Below are positions 1 to 12,059 of a stretch of 64,000 bases of DNA, in pieces; the stretch's first letter is position 1, and each line of letters starts with the position of its first letter. Source of the stretch: Polytrichum commune (taxonomy: Eukaryota; Streptophyta; Polytrichopsida; Polytrichales; Polytrichaceae); assembly GCA_950295325.1 (NCBI GenBank), contig OX485804.1, positions 50,270,429 to 50,334,428 on the forward strand, in the 5' to 3' direction. The notes under the pieces were generated by a model. It worked only from the letters and a program-made list of their open reading frames with translations, did not search any database and was not told where the DNA came from. Both the position numbers and the translations under genes were made by a program.

Positions 1-600
1 GTAAGGATATAAAAAATATGTTGTCGACTTTGGCAGATGAGAGATTGGCGAGCAGGAAGGTGGGGCACCATCCCTAAAATCACAAGTCCGGTGAAATCAA
101 TGCTTCACAAGAAGGGAGGTGGCAGTAAGGAAGGTAGCGACACATTTATATCTAACACTAATTGTCAAGAAATTGAAAATTAGTGTTGAGCAGGGTAGGG
201 TGATAACAACATTAAATATAATAAAACACTAAATATCATATTTAGTGTAGATACTCCCAACTTCTCAAATTTGGGCCTAACTATTAACCTCCTCCAACAG
301 GTTAAAACCTCTTCCTAAAACTAAGCCTTCAATCCTTTGGTGACCAGAACTTGTAGGTTTAAGATTCTTTAGTGGGCGCATGAAAGTCTAGCAACCCGTG
401 ACCACGGCCCTTCACATTCTAGTGGACTATGAGAATGTGGTTAAATTGGTTGACCTACATGGAAACTCATCCTAATCCAAATATAATCAAGGTGGTGGCT
501 AATCACCATGTAGTACTCACCCATTGAACTAGAGCAAGTGCCCCTCTTATTAGGAGCCAAAAATAGGTGTCCAATTAAGGAGGCTAATTGAATTAGCCTC
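1..600. other. Intergenic DNA, no gene seen
   Basis: AT-rich non-coding sequence without a convincing open frame. Positions 150-248 hold two short palindromic segments: ACACTAATT with its complement near 157-183, and ACACTAAATA-TCA-TATTTAGTGT at about 225-247. The second palindrome recurs at 12060 and 13220, where it forms the ends of a larger element, so this is probably an element fragment. Confidence 0.5.
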
Positions 601-624
601 ATCTGCCTTAGGTCACTAGAGTCG

Positions 625-1190
625 AAACACCTATTCTTGAGTAGGACCCCATTGGGAATCTATAGGGTGCCATAATTTCGATCAAGTTGGGATTAATTTT
701 GGTATTTCTTTTCGTGTGTGATTAAAATAAGGTTCCACATTTCATGGTTTCTAAGGGTTAGTTTCCATGTGGGCCACTTGCCCACCACATTGTAGTGGAA
801 ATGTAGATGCCACCAAGTGGAATCTACATTTCCACTACAATGTGGTGGGCAAAGTGGTCTACAAGGAAACTAACCCTAAGTCTCCAACTTTGGTTATAGT
901 ATCACCAAGGAATTGATAGTGCCATGACACATGTCCTTGGATTTGAGTGCTAAGGTGAGGAGGAATTCGTCTTAAAATGAATAGTTATGATAGACTCTAG
1001 GCATTGGTAATGTGTTTGGGCCAAATTTTGGCTTCAACAAATCATAGTAATTTCAAACTAAGGAATGAAAGTACCATTTTTTTTTTTACAATCCTGATTT
1101 TTATCTTCCTACATGGGAGAAAATTGCGCTACCTTATACTTCTCCAGATTTGGTACAAAATCTCGTAACCCTTAATGTCCTATGCAAACA
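625..1190 (+). repeat. Dispersed repeat, copy 1 (inverted copy near 28.0-28.3 kb)
   Basis: The blocks 630-690 and 915-1190 match the reverse complement of 28005-28330 at roughly 75-80 percent by eye. Shared landmarks are TAATTTCGATCAAG, GGTAGACTCTA/GATAGACTCTA and ATCTTCCTACATGGGA. This copy is split between about 690 and 915 by extra sequence that includes the MITE at 755-876. No coding frame was recognised, so it is probably an old transposon body of unknown class. Confidence 0.6.
755..876. mobile_element. 122-bp Tourist-like (PIF/Harbinger) hairpin MITE, copy 1
   Basis: The element is an almost perfect inverted repeat: GGGTTAGTTTCCATGT at the left end and AAGGAAACTAACCC at the right, with arms pairing nearly to the centre. 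Both ends are flanked by direct TAA (752-754 and 877-879). That TAA breaks the palindrome and so reads as a 3-bp target duplication, the PIF/Harbinger signature. It has no coding capacity. A second copy of 121 bp lies at 28422-28542 and also has TAA on both sides. Confidence 0.85.
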
Positions 1191-2680
1191 TAATCTAGTT
1201 GTGAGCAATTTGCTCTGACCCCTTTGACACTAGTGCGGAAGGTTTCTTAATTGTTTCAGCTACTCCTCTTGTTCATGTTCAAGTCTACTATGTTCTACCA
1301 CGTGGATAATTCTGATTCAATAAAGTTAGCTATTTTCAAATTAATTCAAATATGGGCATGTACTCTCAATTAGTTTACAATGGAACCAGTCCACAAATCA
1401 AAACTTGACATTTGTCACCTCCATGTTTTAGGGGCAACATATCTTAAACACGTTTTTTGTTGATCCCTATGTGCAAGAGATTCTCATTTCATTAGAAAAA
1501 TTGTATGACACTCAAATTTGCATATCTTAACATCTAATGTTGGAATTTCTAGTTGGACATGTGTTGGTGGGAGTAAATCCATGTGGAAGCTATGTAGTTG
1601 TGGCACCGCTGCCTCAAATTGCAATGCTTCCTAAAACATCACAAAATAATGGTTTCAAGATTTGTGTGTTGATTTGAGTAGGTATATTGCCCCTCTTTTG
1701 AATGAAAATAACATTAAGTAGCAATGCTAGCATTGTACCCTTTGAGCACTTGCAATATTACCTCAACAAAAAGGAAAAGCTTGCAAAGCAAGGGTGCATG
1801 AATGGAGAATTAATCAAAAATAGTAGGTTCAAGAAGGTTCTGATGAGGTTTTCAATGCGGGTGTAGGGAGACTTTTCCAAAAAGTGCAACTACCTTTTTG
1901 ACCTCACCAACTTTCCCGTTGCTTTATAGTTATTTAACTTTCTTTGGATCGTAATTTAGCCTAGATTAGAACCTTTACCACCACTTGGCATTAGTTTTGT
2001 CCTAAAAACCAATATAATTCATTCTAAGCATTGAAAGTAACTACCAAAATAGATTTAAAATAGCCTAAGAAAAACTCAAAGGTAGCACTACCTTTGCTCT
2101 TGAAAGAGCATCAAACCGGCACACGCCAGTTTGATGCTCTTTTAAGAAGGTCGTTCTGGGCTTATTACTTAATGTTATGTGAGTGGAGTTTCAATCAAAA
2201 CATCAACCCTAATTTAATTTCCAAATTGCCGCCCCTCAGGGCCACTATTGACATTCCTATCATAAGATCCTACAAACCTTCAATGTTCAAAATTTGGATT
2301 GTAAGTAGTCATCTCTAACTTGCAAACATCTATACGGTTAGATTTGTCAAGAAACTCTAGATCTTCAGCTATAGTCACTAAAATTGAGGTCACATTTTCT
2401 AGGACATATTTGAGGAGAATTGAGAGTGGGAAGTTAGGGGTTAAGTGATAGGTTATGGGCACCTCTACTCTACATCATAGCAATTGTCATTGATATTATA
2501 CCTGACTGGGAATGGTGGACGGAATGCAATCTTGAGATTAAAATATTTGCTTCCTCGCAAGATGTTGGGTTGTAATTTGCACTCGAAGGAACTTTTTTTT
2601 TAAACTAACCACATTTGCGTCAAACCAAAGCTTAATTTCCATAAAGACTAAGTTGGAGTACTTTACAGGGTAGCAACTTA
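1191..2680. other. Intergenic DNA, no gene seen
   Basis: No open frame here resembles a known protein. The only clear structure is a strong stem-loop at 2103-2142, listed separately. Confidence 0.5.
2103..2142. repeat. Strong short stem-loop
   Basis: AAAGAGCATCAAAC (2103-2116) is the exact reverse complement of GTTTGATGCTCTTT (2129-2142). Pairing continues inward after one mismatch, leaving a loop of under 10 nt. It stands alone, with no flanking target duplication and no uridine run, so neither a MITE nor a terminator is supported. Confidence 0.6.
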
Positions 2681-3034
2681 GGGCTGGTTCACATGGAGTC
2701 CCAAGTCCCAAGTCCCACTCATGTTAGCAAGTCTCAACATGGAGGCAAAGTTTCAAGTTTTGAGCCTCAAGAAACCATTAAAATAAATTTATGGTTAATT
2801 GTCATTAATGTCAGATCTTCACTGTTTTATGTAAAATTATTCGTGGGACTTGTGTTGAGAGTTGGATCTAGCTTTTTGTTCGACCCTACTCTCAACACAA
2901 GTCCCATGACTTATCTTCAAAAAGTGTTGTTAGGTAGGCACCCATGTGAAGTGGTAAGTCTCAACGACTAAGATTGCACATAATGACCTTAAGTGACTTG
3001 GGATTTAAGACTTGGGACCCATGTGAACTGGGCC
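2681..3034. mobile_element. 354-bp PIF/Harbinger-type MITE
   Basis: The terminal inverted repeats are GGGCTGGTTCACATGG on the left and, read inward from the right, GGCCCAGTTCACATGG. The element is flanked by direct TTA on both sides (2678-2680 and 3035-3037). Inner repeats also pair: GTGGGACTTGTGTTGAGAG near 2843 with CTCTCAACACAAGTCCCA near 2889. It has no coding capacity. The ends resemble those of the 48349-48708 element (GGGCCGGTTCACAC), so the two may belong to one superfamily. Confidence 0.85.
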
Positions 3035-3549
3035 TTAATGTCACCGTAGGAATCTAAAAGGTCAAGCCGACAAGGCCCCCCAACCCCCCTTGGCCTTGGG
3101 TAAGTTGACCCTATCACTTGTAGGGTAAGTGTGCCTAAAGTGGACACTTCCAACATTCCAACATATATAGGGTTTGACAATCCAAGAAAACTTACATGAA
3201 CACATTAGAAAATCCAAAGACCATGAGAGTTGTTTTATTTATTTTTAGAATGAAAGTGAATATTTTATGAATTTTGGAAGTGTTGCTCACAAATTTTCTT
3301 AGATGTTTTTTCTTTTAGATTTGTATATTTTAGACTTGAATATGTACTTATATGCTAGAAACCATTTAAGAGCATAGACCACTTTAGAACTGCATACCTT
3401 ACCTTCTAGATGAAAGCAAGTTTTGGATGATCATCCACTTTTATCAGCTATTGTTGTTCATCCACCTACCATCATTTTCAGGATAAAACAAAGGGGGAAA
3501 TAAAGTAGGGGAGGGGGGCACTAGTAGGAAAGAGGGGGGGGGGGCATAA

Positions 3550-4810
3550 TTGGTCAACTTCCTAATGTTTCCAAGTCCAACCAATTACATATTGTGATCT
3601 TCTTCTTTTTCTTTACTAATTTGAGGTACCTCTAAAGTGATTGGTAGTTTTCTTGAAGTCTTGAACTTCAACTGGTTGTTTCTCAAACTCAATTGGTTCA
3701 TATGTAACTAAAAAGCAATTCTCCCGGTTCATTGCTTGACATGCCCATTGCTATAATGACATGTTGTGAGCTATAGCTTGGTAAAATATTACACATTGTT
3801 GACATTGTTGTAAAATATAATGACATTGTGTTGAATGGTGTATGTTGTTTGTAGATATAATTGGAAAACCAACTTACTTATCAATGCCCAAGTTTTTGGC
3901 CAGTTGTCATTACAATGAAGAGGAAATTAACTGGCACTTGAAAGAAAATATAGGATATTGGCCGATCCAAATTAATGACAACAAGTTTGCAACCGATCAA
4001 ATCCTAAAAAAACCGGTAGAAATTATGAAGGGACGGATTTTAGCTGGTTGAGCTCAAAAATCTCCCGAACTATGATTTCTGCAGGTATTCTTTGATCTTT
4101 CTTTGATGTAAATTATCATGCAGATATTAGTCAGTACCTCCAAGAGGCTACCATATTACGACAACCCTACTGAATGAACCTTGTGGAGTTAAGTTAGCTC
4201 TCTGTGCTCCACATCCCATAGACTTTCTGACTCTCTAGACAGCAGAATCATCAGTTTCAATTCATGTCATCACAGTAAGGTACGAGCAAAAGGGCCAATT
4301 CTCCAAGGCCAAGGACTCAGATGTCACAGGTAATATGTGAGCACGTGGTTGAATTTGTTGGATGCACCATCAAGGCCTACACACTCACAAATGGGCTCTG
4401 TGGGTCCCAAACACAGACACAAATAGTCGCTTCTTCTCATGTCCACTCGACTTATGAGAAGATACTTTGGTTTTGAGCTTGATGTGAGAACCACAAAACT
4501 TCAACAATGAAAATCCCACATCCGTCGGTATGAGGTGCACTTAAACTTACCAGTGGTGAGCAGTAGTGATCGGGCAAACTCCATTCACTGTCGCCAGTAA
4601 GTGTGGGCCTATGTCTAGGGAGAGTTGAGGGTTAGTTACATATGAACTGGTTGAGTTTGAGAAATAACCGGTTGAAGTTCAAGACTGCAGGAGAATTACC
4701 GATCATTTAAGAGGAATCTATAGAATATACCTCAAATAAAAAAAGCAAAACCAGAAGATGTCAACATGTAATTGGTTGGATTTAGAATCACTAGGAGTTG
4801 TTAAGAGTAT
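3550..4810. mobile_element. 1.25-kb element with ~180-bp terminal inverted repeats
   Basis: The left arm at about 3555-3730 pairs with the inverted right arm at about 4630-4805. Landmarks are TCCAACCAATTACAT and GTCTTGAACTTCAAC on the left, with their reverse complements on the right. Arms this long fit a non-autonomous Mutator-like (MULE) or foldback transposon, but I could not find a convincing 9-bp target duplication. The inner frame at 3842-4051 is shared, inverted, with 40020-40290, so it is element sequence and not a host gene. A lone left arm lies at 46030-46230. Confidence 0.65.
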
Positions 4811-6140
4811 GTGGGTGTTATTAGGTTTGTTTGTCTTGTTCTCCATCTTTTGTTGATCATATTTACATCTTCAAAGTTGTGTTGCATCAACAAATCTGTG
4901 ATGAAACATCAAACAAAAACCAATAGAGTGAAGATCGGATCTCTCATGGTTTAGTTATGGTTATTGGAAGTGCATGTTTGTTCAAACTTGATTTTTGGAT
5001 TGATTGAACACATAGGCTCATACGACTATTAAGACAACCTAAATGGTCTTTTCATGAGAAATAAAACATTCACTTTGGTTCTGAATAAGGTATTCACATG
5101 AGCTTCGAAAACTAGGAGGAAAATGACATGGAATTCACATCCAATCATCATCTTGCATTAATTTTATGTTTCATATCTTACAAGAAGAGGGTGTAGAGCT
5201 AAAAAAAGGTTTGTTTAAGACTTGCTTACTTTAAGTGCCTTACCTTAGGCACATGTGTTAGTGAAATGAAAAAAGAGGAAAGAGAAAATATTCACTTCGA
5301 GAACGAATAAGATATTCATACTAGCTCCAATAACTATGAAGAAGTTGGTTGTGGGCACGATTTGGATTCGCTACTCACCTTACATTAATTTTGTGCAGAG
5401 CTAAAAAATGTATGTTTAAGACCTATTGCCCACTTTACGTAAGTACGTTAGCTCATTGCGAAGGTGAAAACGTAATGAATTATCTCACGCAAAATGATCT
5501 GGTAATGCAAAATTACCTCACGCATCAGCGAACGAGCGAGTGGCATGACGAATATGCCCAGTCGCTGCCACTGCTCTAAAGTGTTTTAAAAGTTCGTCCT
5601 ACTGGTGGGAGCCTCACCAGAGTCACCACTAGCAGGTGTGGGGGCCTGTTATTAGGTTGCATATTTGTGGTGGATTTACAATTCAATGCTTGGTACTAGG
5701 TACTAGATAGACCGTAGTATAGGTAGGGCTAATACCTCTTTGTCACAGCTCCAGCGTGTAAAATACATTGTAAACTGAAGTCAAAGGTGACTAATAAGTC
5801 CACTGAGAGAAAGTGCATGTGGCAGCTGGACAATCACGCTGATCTCTTTCTTCGGATGGGTTCCTATTCCCAAAGAACAAAAGTTTGCAACTCCCTCCAA
5901 GTAGTTGCAGTAAATCACTGAGATACAGTAAGTTAGGTTGAGTCTTCCACATTATGGAAGTCTTCGACCCTTCACTTTACCTGGACGAGACGAATCCATG
6001 TTAATGGGGTACTGCGAAGAACCTCTGCGAGCTTCATGACGAATTGCAGTACATTAATTCTAGCAAGCATGCATTATACGCTCATACATAGTAAGGTTTC
6101 TGTAAGGGAATTTGCCAGCTTTTCGGGGACCTCCGGCATC
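4811..6140. other. Intergenic DNA upstream of the receptor kinase repeats
   Basis: No gene recognised. The 76-codon frame at 5349-5579 has no recognisable motif and is probably chance. Confidence 0.45.
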
Positions 6141-7430
6141 GATCCTCACCCCGTGTTGGGTATCAACCAAATTGCTTCAGCTTGTAATGAACATCTCATC
6201 CCCGGGGGGGGTTTGAGAATTCGGCAAATTCGAGCATCCTGCAAACTGCAACGGAAGTAATTATCACCAGAGTCCACTAGTTGAGATGCTGGCCTTTTGA
6301 GGCCACCACCTGGGTAGGTCTGTCCAGAGAAGGATTGGGTAGAGTCAGAATGTGGAGGTCACTTGAAAGAAGATCAGGCTGAGCCATGGAGTCATGGCAA
6401 CATTGAGGGAAATTTTCGATCGAGTGCTTGTTCCGTGTACTTTTCATCTTGTTTGCTTCAATGTCTCCTGAGGTAGAGGCAAGGTCAACACAATCCTTGT
6501 ATCGGTATCCATCAAACTGTGTCAGCTTGTAACATTGCGGTGCGAATATTTTGCAACAAGCCTAGTTTGGCGGGACCGGGGCAAAGTCGGGCATCCTGCA
6601 AACTGCAACGGAGGAAATCACCGGAGTCGACTTGAGATGCAATTTGCAGCTGGCCTTTTGAGGTCACCTGGGTAGTTTTGCCCAGATAAGAAGTAGCGTC
6701 AGAATTAGTACGTTCGGAAGGAGTTGAGGTGAAGGATGCTGACCCCACTCTATCTAGCAAGAAGACAATGACAGTGTAATCCCCTACAATTTCAGTGTGA
6801 TCATCAAATTCAGCCAAAATCTGAGGGAAGGAACTCGAGTGCTCCGTGTGTTCAAGTTGGCGTATGCTTCAATCCCTCCTGAGGTTTAGACAGCAAGGTC
6901 ATCACAATCCTTGTGTCGTTATTCATCGAACAGTGTCAGCTTGTAACATCGGGCCGGGGTAGTGAAAAATCCGCAACAAGCTGACTACTACTCTAGCAAT
7001 CATGTCGACATTCTACAAACTGCAACGGAAGAAATGACCAGGGTCAGCATGAGATGTAGCTTGTCTGCAGCTGGCCTTTTGGGATCTTCCACGGTCTGGT
7101 ACGGTAAGTTCTGGCCAGATAAGAATCAGCCTCAGCTTTACAGAAGCTCCGTCCGTGTGTGCTTGACATTTGCATCAATCTCCCCTGATAACACAAAGGT
7201 CACAATATTGTATTTGATATCTTCCAAACCGTATCATCTTGTAACATCTAGGAAGTGAAATTTTCACAACAGTACTACTTTGGCAAATTCAGGCATCCTG
7301 CAAACTCCGATGGCAAGAAATCTTGAGATGCTGGCCGTCTGAGCGCACCTGGTAGTTCTACCTAGAGAAGGATTAGCTTCAGAATCTAAAGGTCACCTCA
7401 AAGAAGAAGATAATCTAGGTGAGAGCCATG
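6140..7430 (+). repeat. Four degenerate tandem units in the receptor kinase 5' flank
   Basis: Four units of roughly 285-420 bp lie head to tail and end at the start codon of the receptor kinase. Each carries, in order, a CAGCTTGTAA-type block, a CATCCTGCAAACTGCAACGG-type block (near 6233, 6591, 7010 and 7293), a GAGATGC...CTGGCC block and a CCAGAGAAGGAT/CCAGATAAGAA block. Unit 1 also holds GAGCCATGGAGTC at 6381-6393, a near-copy of the true start context GAGCCATGGAATC at 7425. The array therefore seems to come from repeated duplication of the gene's own promoter, 5' UTR and start region. Confidence 0.75.
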
Positions 7431-10400
7431 GAATCGTCATCATCATCATGGCGCCGCACATGGTGGTGGATGCTGCTACTCGTGCAAATTCTTGGTGCAA
7501 CGTGGGTGCCGTGTGTGGAATCGCAGAGTGGGGTGATCAGCCTGGGCTCGAAGCTGAGCGGTGAGGAGACATGGCTGTCACAGAACGGAACATTCACTAT
7601 GGGCTTCCATGCCATTCCGGCGAACTCCAGCAACTTGTATGTGGGGGTGTGGTACTCCGGGGTACCCATCACGCCCGTATGGCTCCTCAACAGAGAGACT
7701 CCTGTGAAGCCAGGCGCATCCCTGAGCATCTTGAAGGGCGGAAACATCACGCTCGTGGACGGGGACGGATCGCAGGTCTGGGCATCCGATACGGCGGTAT
7801 TCGGTGTCACCGAAGCCATCTTTCTGGAGAATGGCAACCTGGTGTTGCGCAATGCGTCCGGGGCGACTGTGTTTGATAGTTTCGACATTCTGGCGGACAC
7901 GTTCCTGCCCGGAATGTATGTGAGTACTCCGCCTCCTTTGAACCCTAATTTCTCGATCTCACCTCTCGAATCTCCACATTAAAGTTGCCTTGGCAGATTG
8001 AACACTTATGCATCGATGTCGTTTGATGATGGTAATTGATTTCGATATTTCGGGGGACACGTTTCCTGCTTGTCATGTTTGTGATCCTCCGCCTGCTTCA
8101 TCCTACATTCTCTCATCTCACCTCTCGAATCTGCACATTAGAGTTTTGTTGGCACATTGAACATTTGTGCATCGATCTCTTTTGATAATGGTCCCAGAAT
8201 CAACCTGTAGAGCAGGGTCATCAACTCTAGGGTTGAGATATGGTGGTCTATGGATTTGTTGTCCGAATGAAAATAAGTTCTGAAAGGCTTAAGTGAATAG
8301 TTCCTGAGGCGTTGCAACTCATCAAAAATCACTTCTCGAATTACCAAATAAGAGATTTATCGGCAGATTTAACAGTTATGAATCGACCTCTAGGACCTTT
8401 CATAATGGTCCTGGAAACCAACCTGTCAATCCCAGGGTCACCAATTCTAGGGTTCAGTCATTGTGGTCAATCCATTTGATGTCCGCGTGACGAGAATTTA
8501 TGAAACTTTTGATGAGTAAGAAGTAGTTCCTGAATTTTGGGAATGTTGCTTGTGAGTTGTCTGATGAAGTTTCGGTGTGCAGGTCCGAGTGGGGCAAGTG
8601 CGTAGATCCTGGAAGTCGACCGACGACCCGTCCCCTGGCCTCTACAGTTTCCAAATAATGGAAAACGGGGAGCTTCATTTCTATTGGAATTCCACAGATT
8701 TGTACTACAACAGCGGGCTATGGGCAGGGAATTACTATACAAACCCTCCACATTTGGGGCAAGCCACTCCTCCAGACAAATTTTACTACGATAACAGCAC
8801 AGGAAGCCCCACGATCCATTACACCACCGAAGGCCGGAACGTCACCAAAGACATCTCCCTCAAGAGGTTTACGTTAGACGCAGATGGCAATGCTCGCCAG
8901 CACATCTGGTCCATCGAAGCCAACGATTGGCAAACATTTATCAACGTACCGAATGAGCCTTGTGATACATACCACACATGCGGACAGAACACCGTGTGCA
9001 ACAACAGCAACACCGATCCTGTCTGCAACTGCCTCCCGGGTTTCGAAGTGGCCAATACAGCAGAGTGGAACAGCAAGAATTACTGGCTCCATGGTTGCCG
9101 AAGAATCAACTCTTCCTCCTCAAGTTCCCTTCAATGCTCCCATAACTCTTCCGAAGTTTCGTTCCTCGCATTGATAAATGTGGTGTTCGAAGAGGATATC
9201 ACTTCCCAAACCTACAGCAATGACACCGAGAGTAGCTGTAAGGAACGGTGCCTCCGAAACTGCACATGTGGTGGATACTCGTATAGTACAGCATCCGGTT
9301 GCACAATCCAAGCAACCTCCTCGAATTTGTATAATGCTAAGTACACAAATGGCTCTTCGACGTCGTTCTTCCTGCGGAATTCGGTGGCTGCGGCATCGCC
9401 TAGCCCGGTCTCTGCAACTAGTAGCCATGGCCAGAGCACATTTAGAGGTACGAAGCTGATTGTCACCGTAGTGGTAGTTTTCGTAGGTGTGGTATTGTTT
9501 GCCATATTGGTGGCATGTTGGCTATGGCGATGCATGGTAAGAAAACGAAGCAGGGCTGGAACCCAAGCTTCGGAGGATATGGTAGGTCTGTTGAGATTTT
9601 CTTACAAGGAGCTTGTGGAGGCGACGTCGAATTTCAGTAAGCAATTGGGGAGTGGAGGGTTTGGGACTGTGTACAAGGGAGCGCTTCCAGACAAGAGTGA
9701 GGTGGCTGTGAAGACGCTTGGGAACCTGCGACAAGGCGAGCAAGAGTTTCGCACCGAGGTTGGCGTCATCGGTAAGATTTTTCAGTCTGGCATCAACACC
9801 TAACCTGAAATCACAGTTTTCCTCCACTGAGAAAAAATCACTTCAAAATTTATCAAACAGAAACATGAAACATAAATTTTCCATGACTTCCTACCCGCAG
9901 CCATGAAGAAATTCTCTTCATCCTTCCTTCGTTGCAGCCAGTGCCGCAATCAAGTAAATAGGTGTCCACCACTCTGTCGAAGAAGGATCTTGAAACTTAG
10001 AAGTTCCTCTCACTTCAGGGAGCTGGTCAATGTGATCTCGCTGCTCGCAGCTCTCAACAATGTTCGATAAGTTGCTATTGCCACAAGAACACTCACTGAA
10101 GCCTTTCATAAACTCTCTTCACTTGCACAAATCAAGGGACCACCATGTCCGTGACCCTACTTCACAGATTAATTCTGTGGTTATCAAACGAGAGTCGATT
10201 GAGAACTGTTCAATTAAAATTGAGATCTGGAAATTTAAAACTGTAAATTTTGGTTTTATTAATCGTGTGAATCCACATTTGACATTGTTGGAACACAAGC
10301 AAATGAAAACGACCATCCACAACCACTGAACCTGATGGTTCTTAAACCCTAAACCTCTAATATTCTCGAGCACTAGAGATCTTTTGTAGATTGTGGTGCA

Positions 10401-11578
10401 ATCTGTGAACTTAAAAGAGAAAGACGGCCGACTGATTCTTGAAGGTGATCAGCCGCAAGAAGACTATTTTTGGCTCCAACTATTCTCAATTTGGAATGAA
10501 GTACCGTGACTCCAGAGATTCTGAGGATTCTTGCTCAATTTGCTGCTTGCTTTGATCTCCAGCACCATCAACTATTGATGGTGTAAAAAATCGCGTGAAA
10601 TATTGAGTCAACTTCATCTTTGTGCATCCTTCAGGAACGATTCAACACATAAATCTTGTGCGACTTCACGGATTCTGCGCCGAGGGCGACCACCGCGCTC
10701 TTGTGTACGAATGCGTCCCGAACGGCTCCCTGGAGAGATACTTGTTTACGAAAAATCATCAAGACAAGGACGGACAACAGGTCATCTTAGACTGGAAGAC
10801 GCGACTAAACATCGCTCTGGGAGCCGCCCGGGGCATCGCCTACCTGCACCACGAGTGCAGGTACAATATCATTCATTGTGACATCAAGCCGGAAAACATC
10901 TTACTCGACACCGACTTCGCCCCGAAAGTCTCCGACTTCGGACTCGCAAAGTTGTTAGGCAAAGACGTGAGCCGAATTATCACCAACATCCGCGGCACCC
11001 GCGGCTACTTGGCGCCCGAGTGGCTGACCAACCTAACGCTAACGTCGAAGGTGGATGTGTACAGCTTCGGAATGACGCTCCTGGAGCTCGTCGGTGGGAG
11101 AAGAACCGTCGACCTGTCGTACCCTTCCGAGAAGTGGTTCTACGCGGTCTGGGCGTTCAATCAGATGCAAAATGCGGAGAATGAACTGCGAAGCGTGGTC
11201 GACGATAGGTTGCCGGCGGAGGAGGTGGATGAGGAGGAGCTCCGGCGTACATTGCGAGTAGGGTTATGGTGCACTCAAGATGACCCGGAGAAGAGGCCGA
11301 GTATGAGGGATGTAGTGAGGATGCTTGAAGGTACTCTTGATGTCACTGATGCTCCTTCACCTCCGACGTATGCCCAGACTGCCAAACTGGAGGACCTGGA
11401 CCTCGCATCTTTGCAAAGTGGTAGTACTGCAAGCATCGGCTCCCCGAGATCTCAAAGTGAAACAACCGATCTATCAGCAGCTCATGCAAATGCTCCTTCC
11501 ACCGTTAGGTATGGAATCGACGACCCTGACAAGTTCCACATTTCCTATGAGTACAGTAAGCAATTTTCAGGGCGATGA
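7428..11578 (+). CDS. G-type lectin S-receptor-like serine/threonine protein kinase (SD2 class)
   Basis: Model: exons 7428-7919, 8583-9771 and 10635-11578, encoding 874 aa. Both introns are GT..AG and the frame holds across both junctions. Domains in order: signal peptide (about 1-33, a Trp/Leu-rich stretch ending VESQS), bulb-type mannose-binding lectin (about 36-150), S-locus glycoprotein region, Cys-rich EGF-like segment (about 290-315), PAN/apple domain (about 350-430), transmembrane helix (about 455-478) and kinase (about 510-800). Kinase motifs visible are GSGGFGTVYKG, VAVK, HCDIKPEN, DFGLAK and GTRGYLAPEW. The catalytic Asp follows Cys instead of Arg, so this is a non-RD kinase, a type often linked to immune perception. 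The ATG at 7428 is chosen because it directly precedes the signal peptide. The protein would sit in the plasma membrane with the lectin outside. The ligand cannot be inferred. All key kinase residues are present and the gene looks intact. Confidence 0.93.
7881..8510 (+). repeat. Degenerate duplications spanning the exon 1 end and intron 1 of the receptor kinase
   Basis: The end of exon 1 (TTCGACATTCTGGCGGACAC at 7881) reappears 160 bp downstream inside intron 1 as TTCGATATTTCGGGGGACAC at 8041. The following intron block (CACCTCTCGAATCT...) is also copied at the same 160-bp offset. A third, more diverged copy starts near 8334, and the block 8187-8296 recurs at 8402-8505. Intron 1 thus grew mostly by local tandem duplication that included coding sequence. 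Confidence 0.7.
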
Positions 11579-12059
11579 TGATGATGATGATCCAATTTTT
11601 TGGGAGGCTGTCGATTGTTCATACACATTCGAGTTCCTCCCTCCCTACCTCCCTCATATTTAGAGAAAGTCAATGCACTGTGGATGGAAATCCTTGACAT
11701 TGTGAGTAGAATTTCAAGTATACATAGATATAGGGAAGAATTGAAACAGGCCAAGAAGAGATTGCGACTCAGTGACAGGAACCGAGAATTCCATCCGTAT
11801 GTTTTTTTTTTTCTCATTCGACGTGCCATATCTTATGCCACATTGTAATCACTTACACTTGTTCAAGATATGTTGTAGTCATCAAGACAGTTTGATGTGC
11901 ATCAGTCTCTTTCTTGCACCATTTTTCACCTGTGATGATTTCACATGTAAGTTACTTCCAATAGTGGACCCCTTAACAATATCCCAAACATTGAGAGGAA
12001 GAAAATTCTATAGAGGCGTCACATCCTTCGAAAGATAACTACATATAGTCCTACAAAAA
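11579..12059. other. 3' flank of the receptor kinase
   Basis: This is probably 3' UTR followed by spacer. A (GAT)n run directly follows the stop codon (about 11574-11592). No further gene was recognised. Confidence 0.4.

Noticed and set aside
755-876. Telomere-like GGGTTAG at element ends
   Set aside because: It is a single copy at each end of a hairpin MITE, with no tandem TTTAGGG array.
7415-7900. 161-codon minus-strand frame
   Set aside because: It is the antisense shadow of exon 1 of the receptor kinase.
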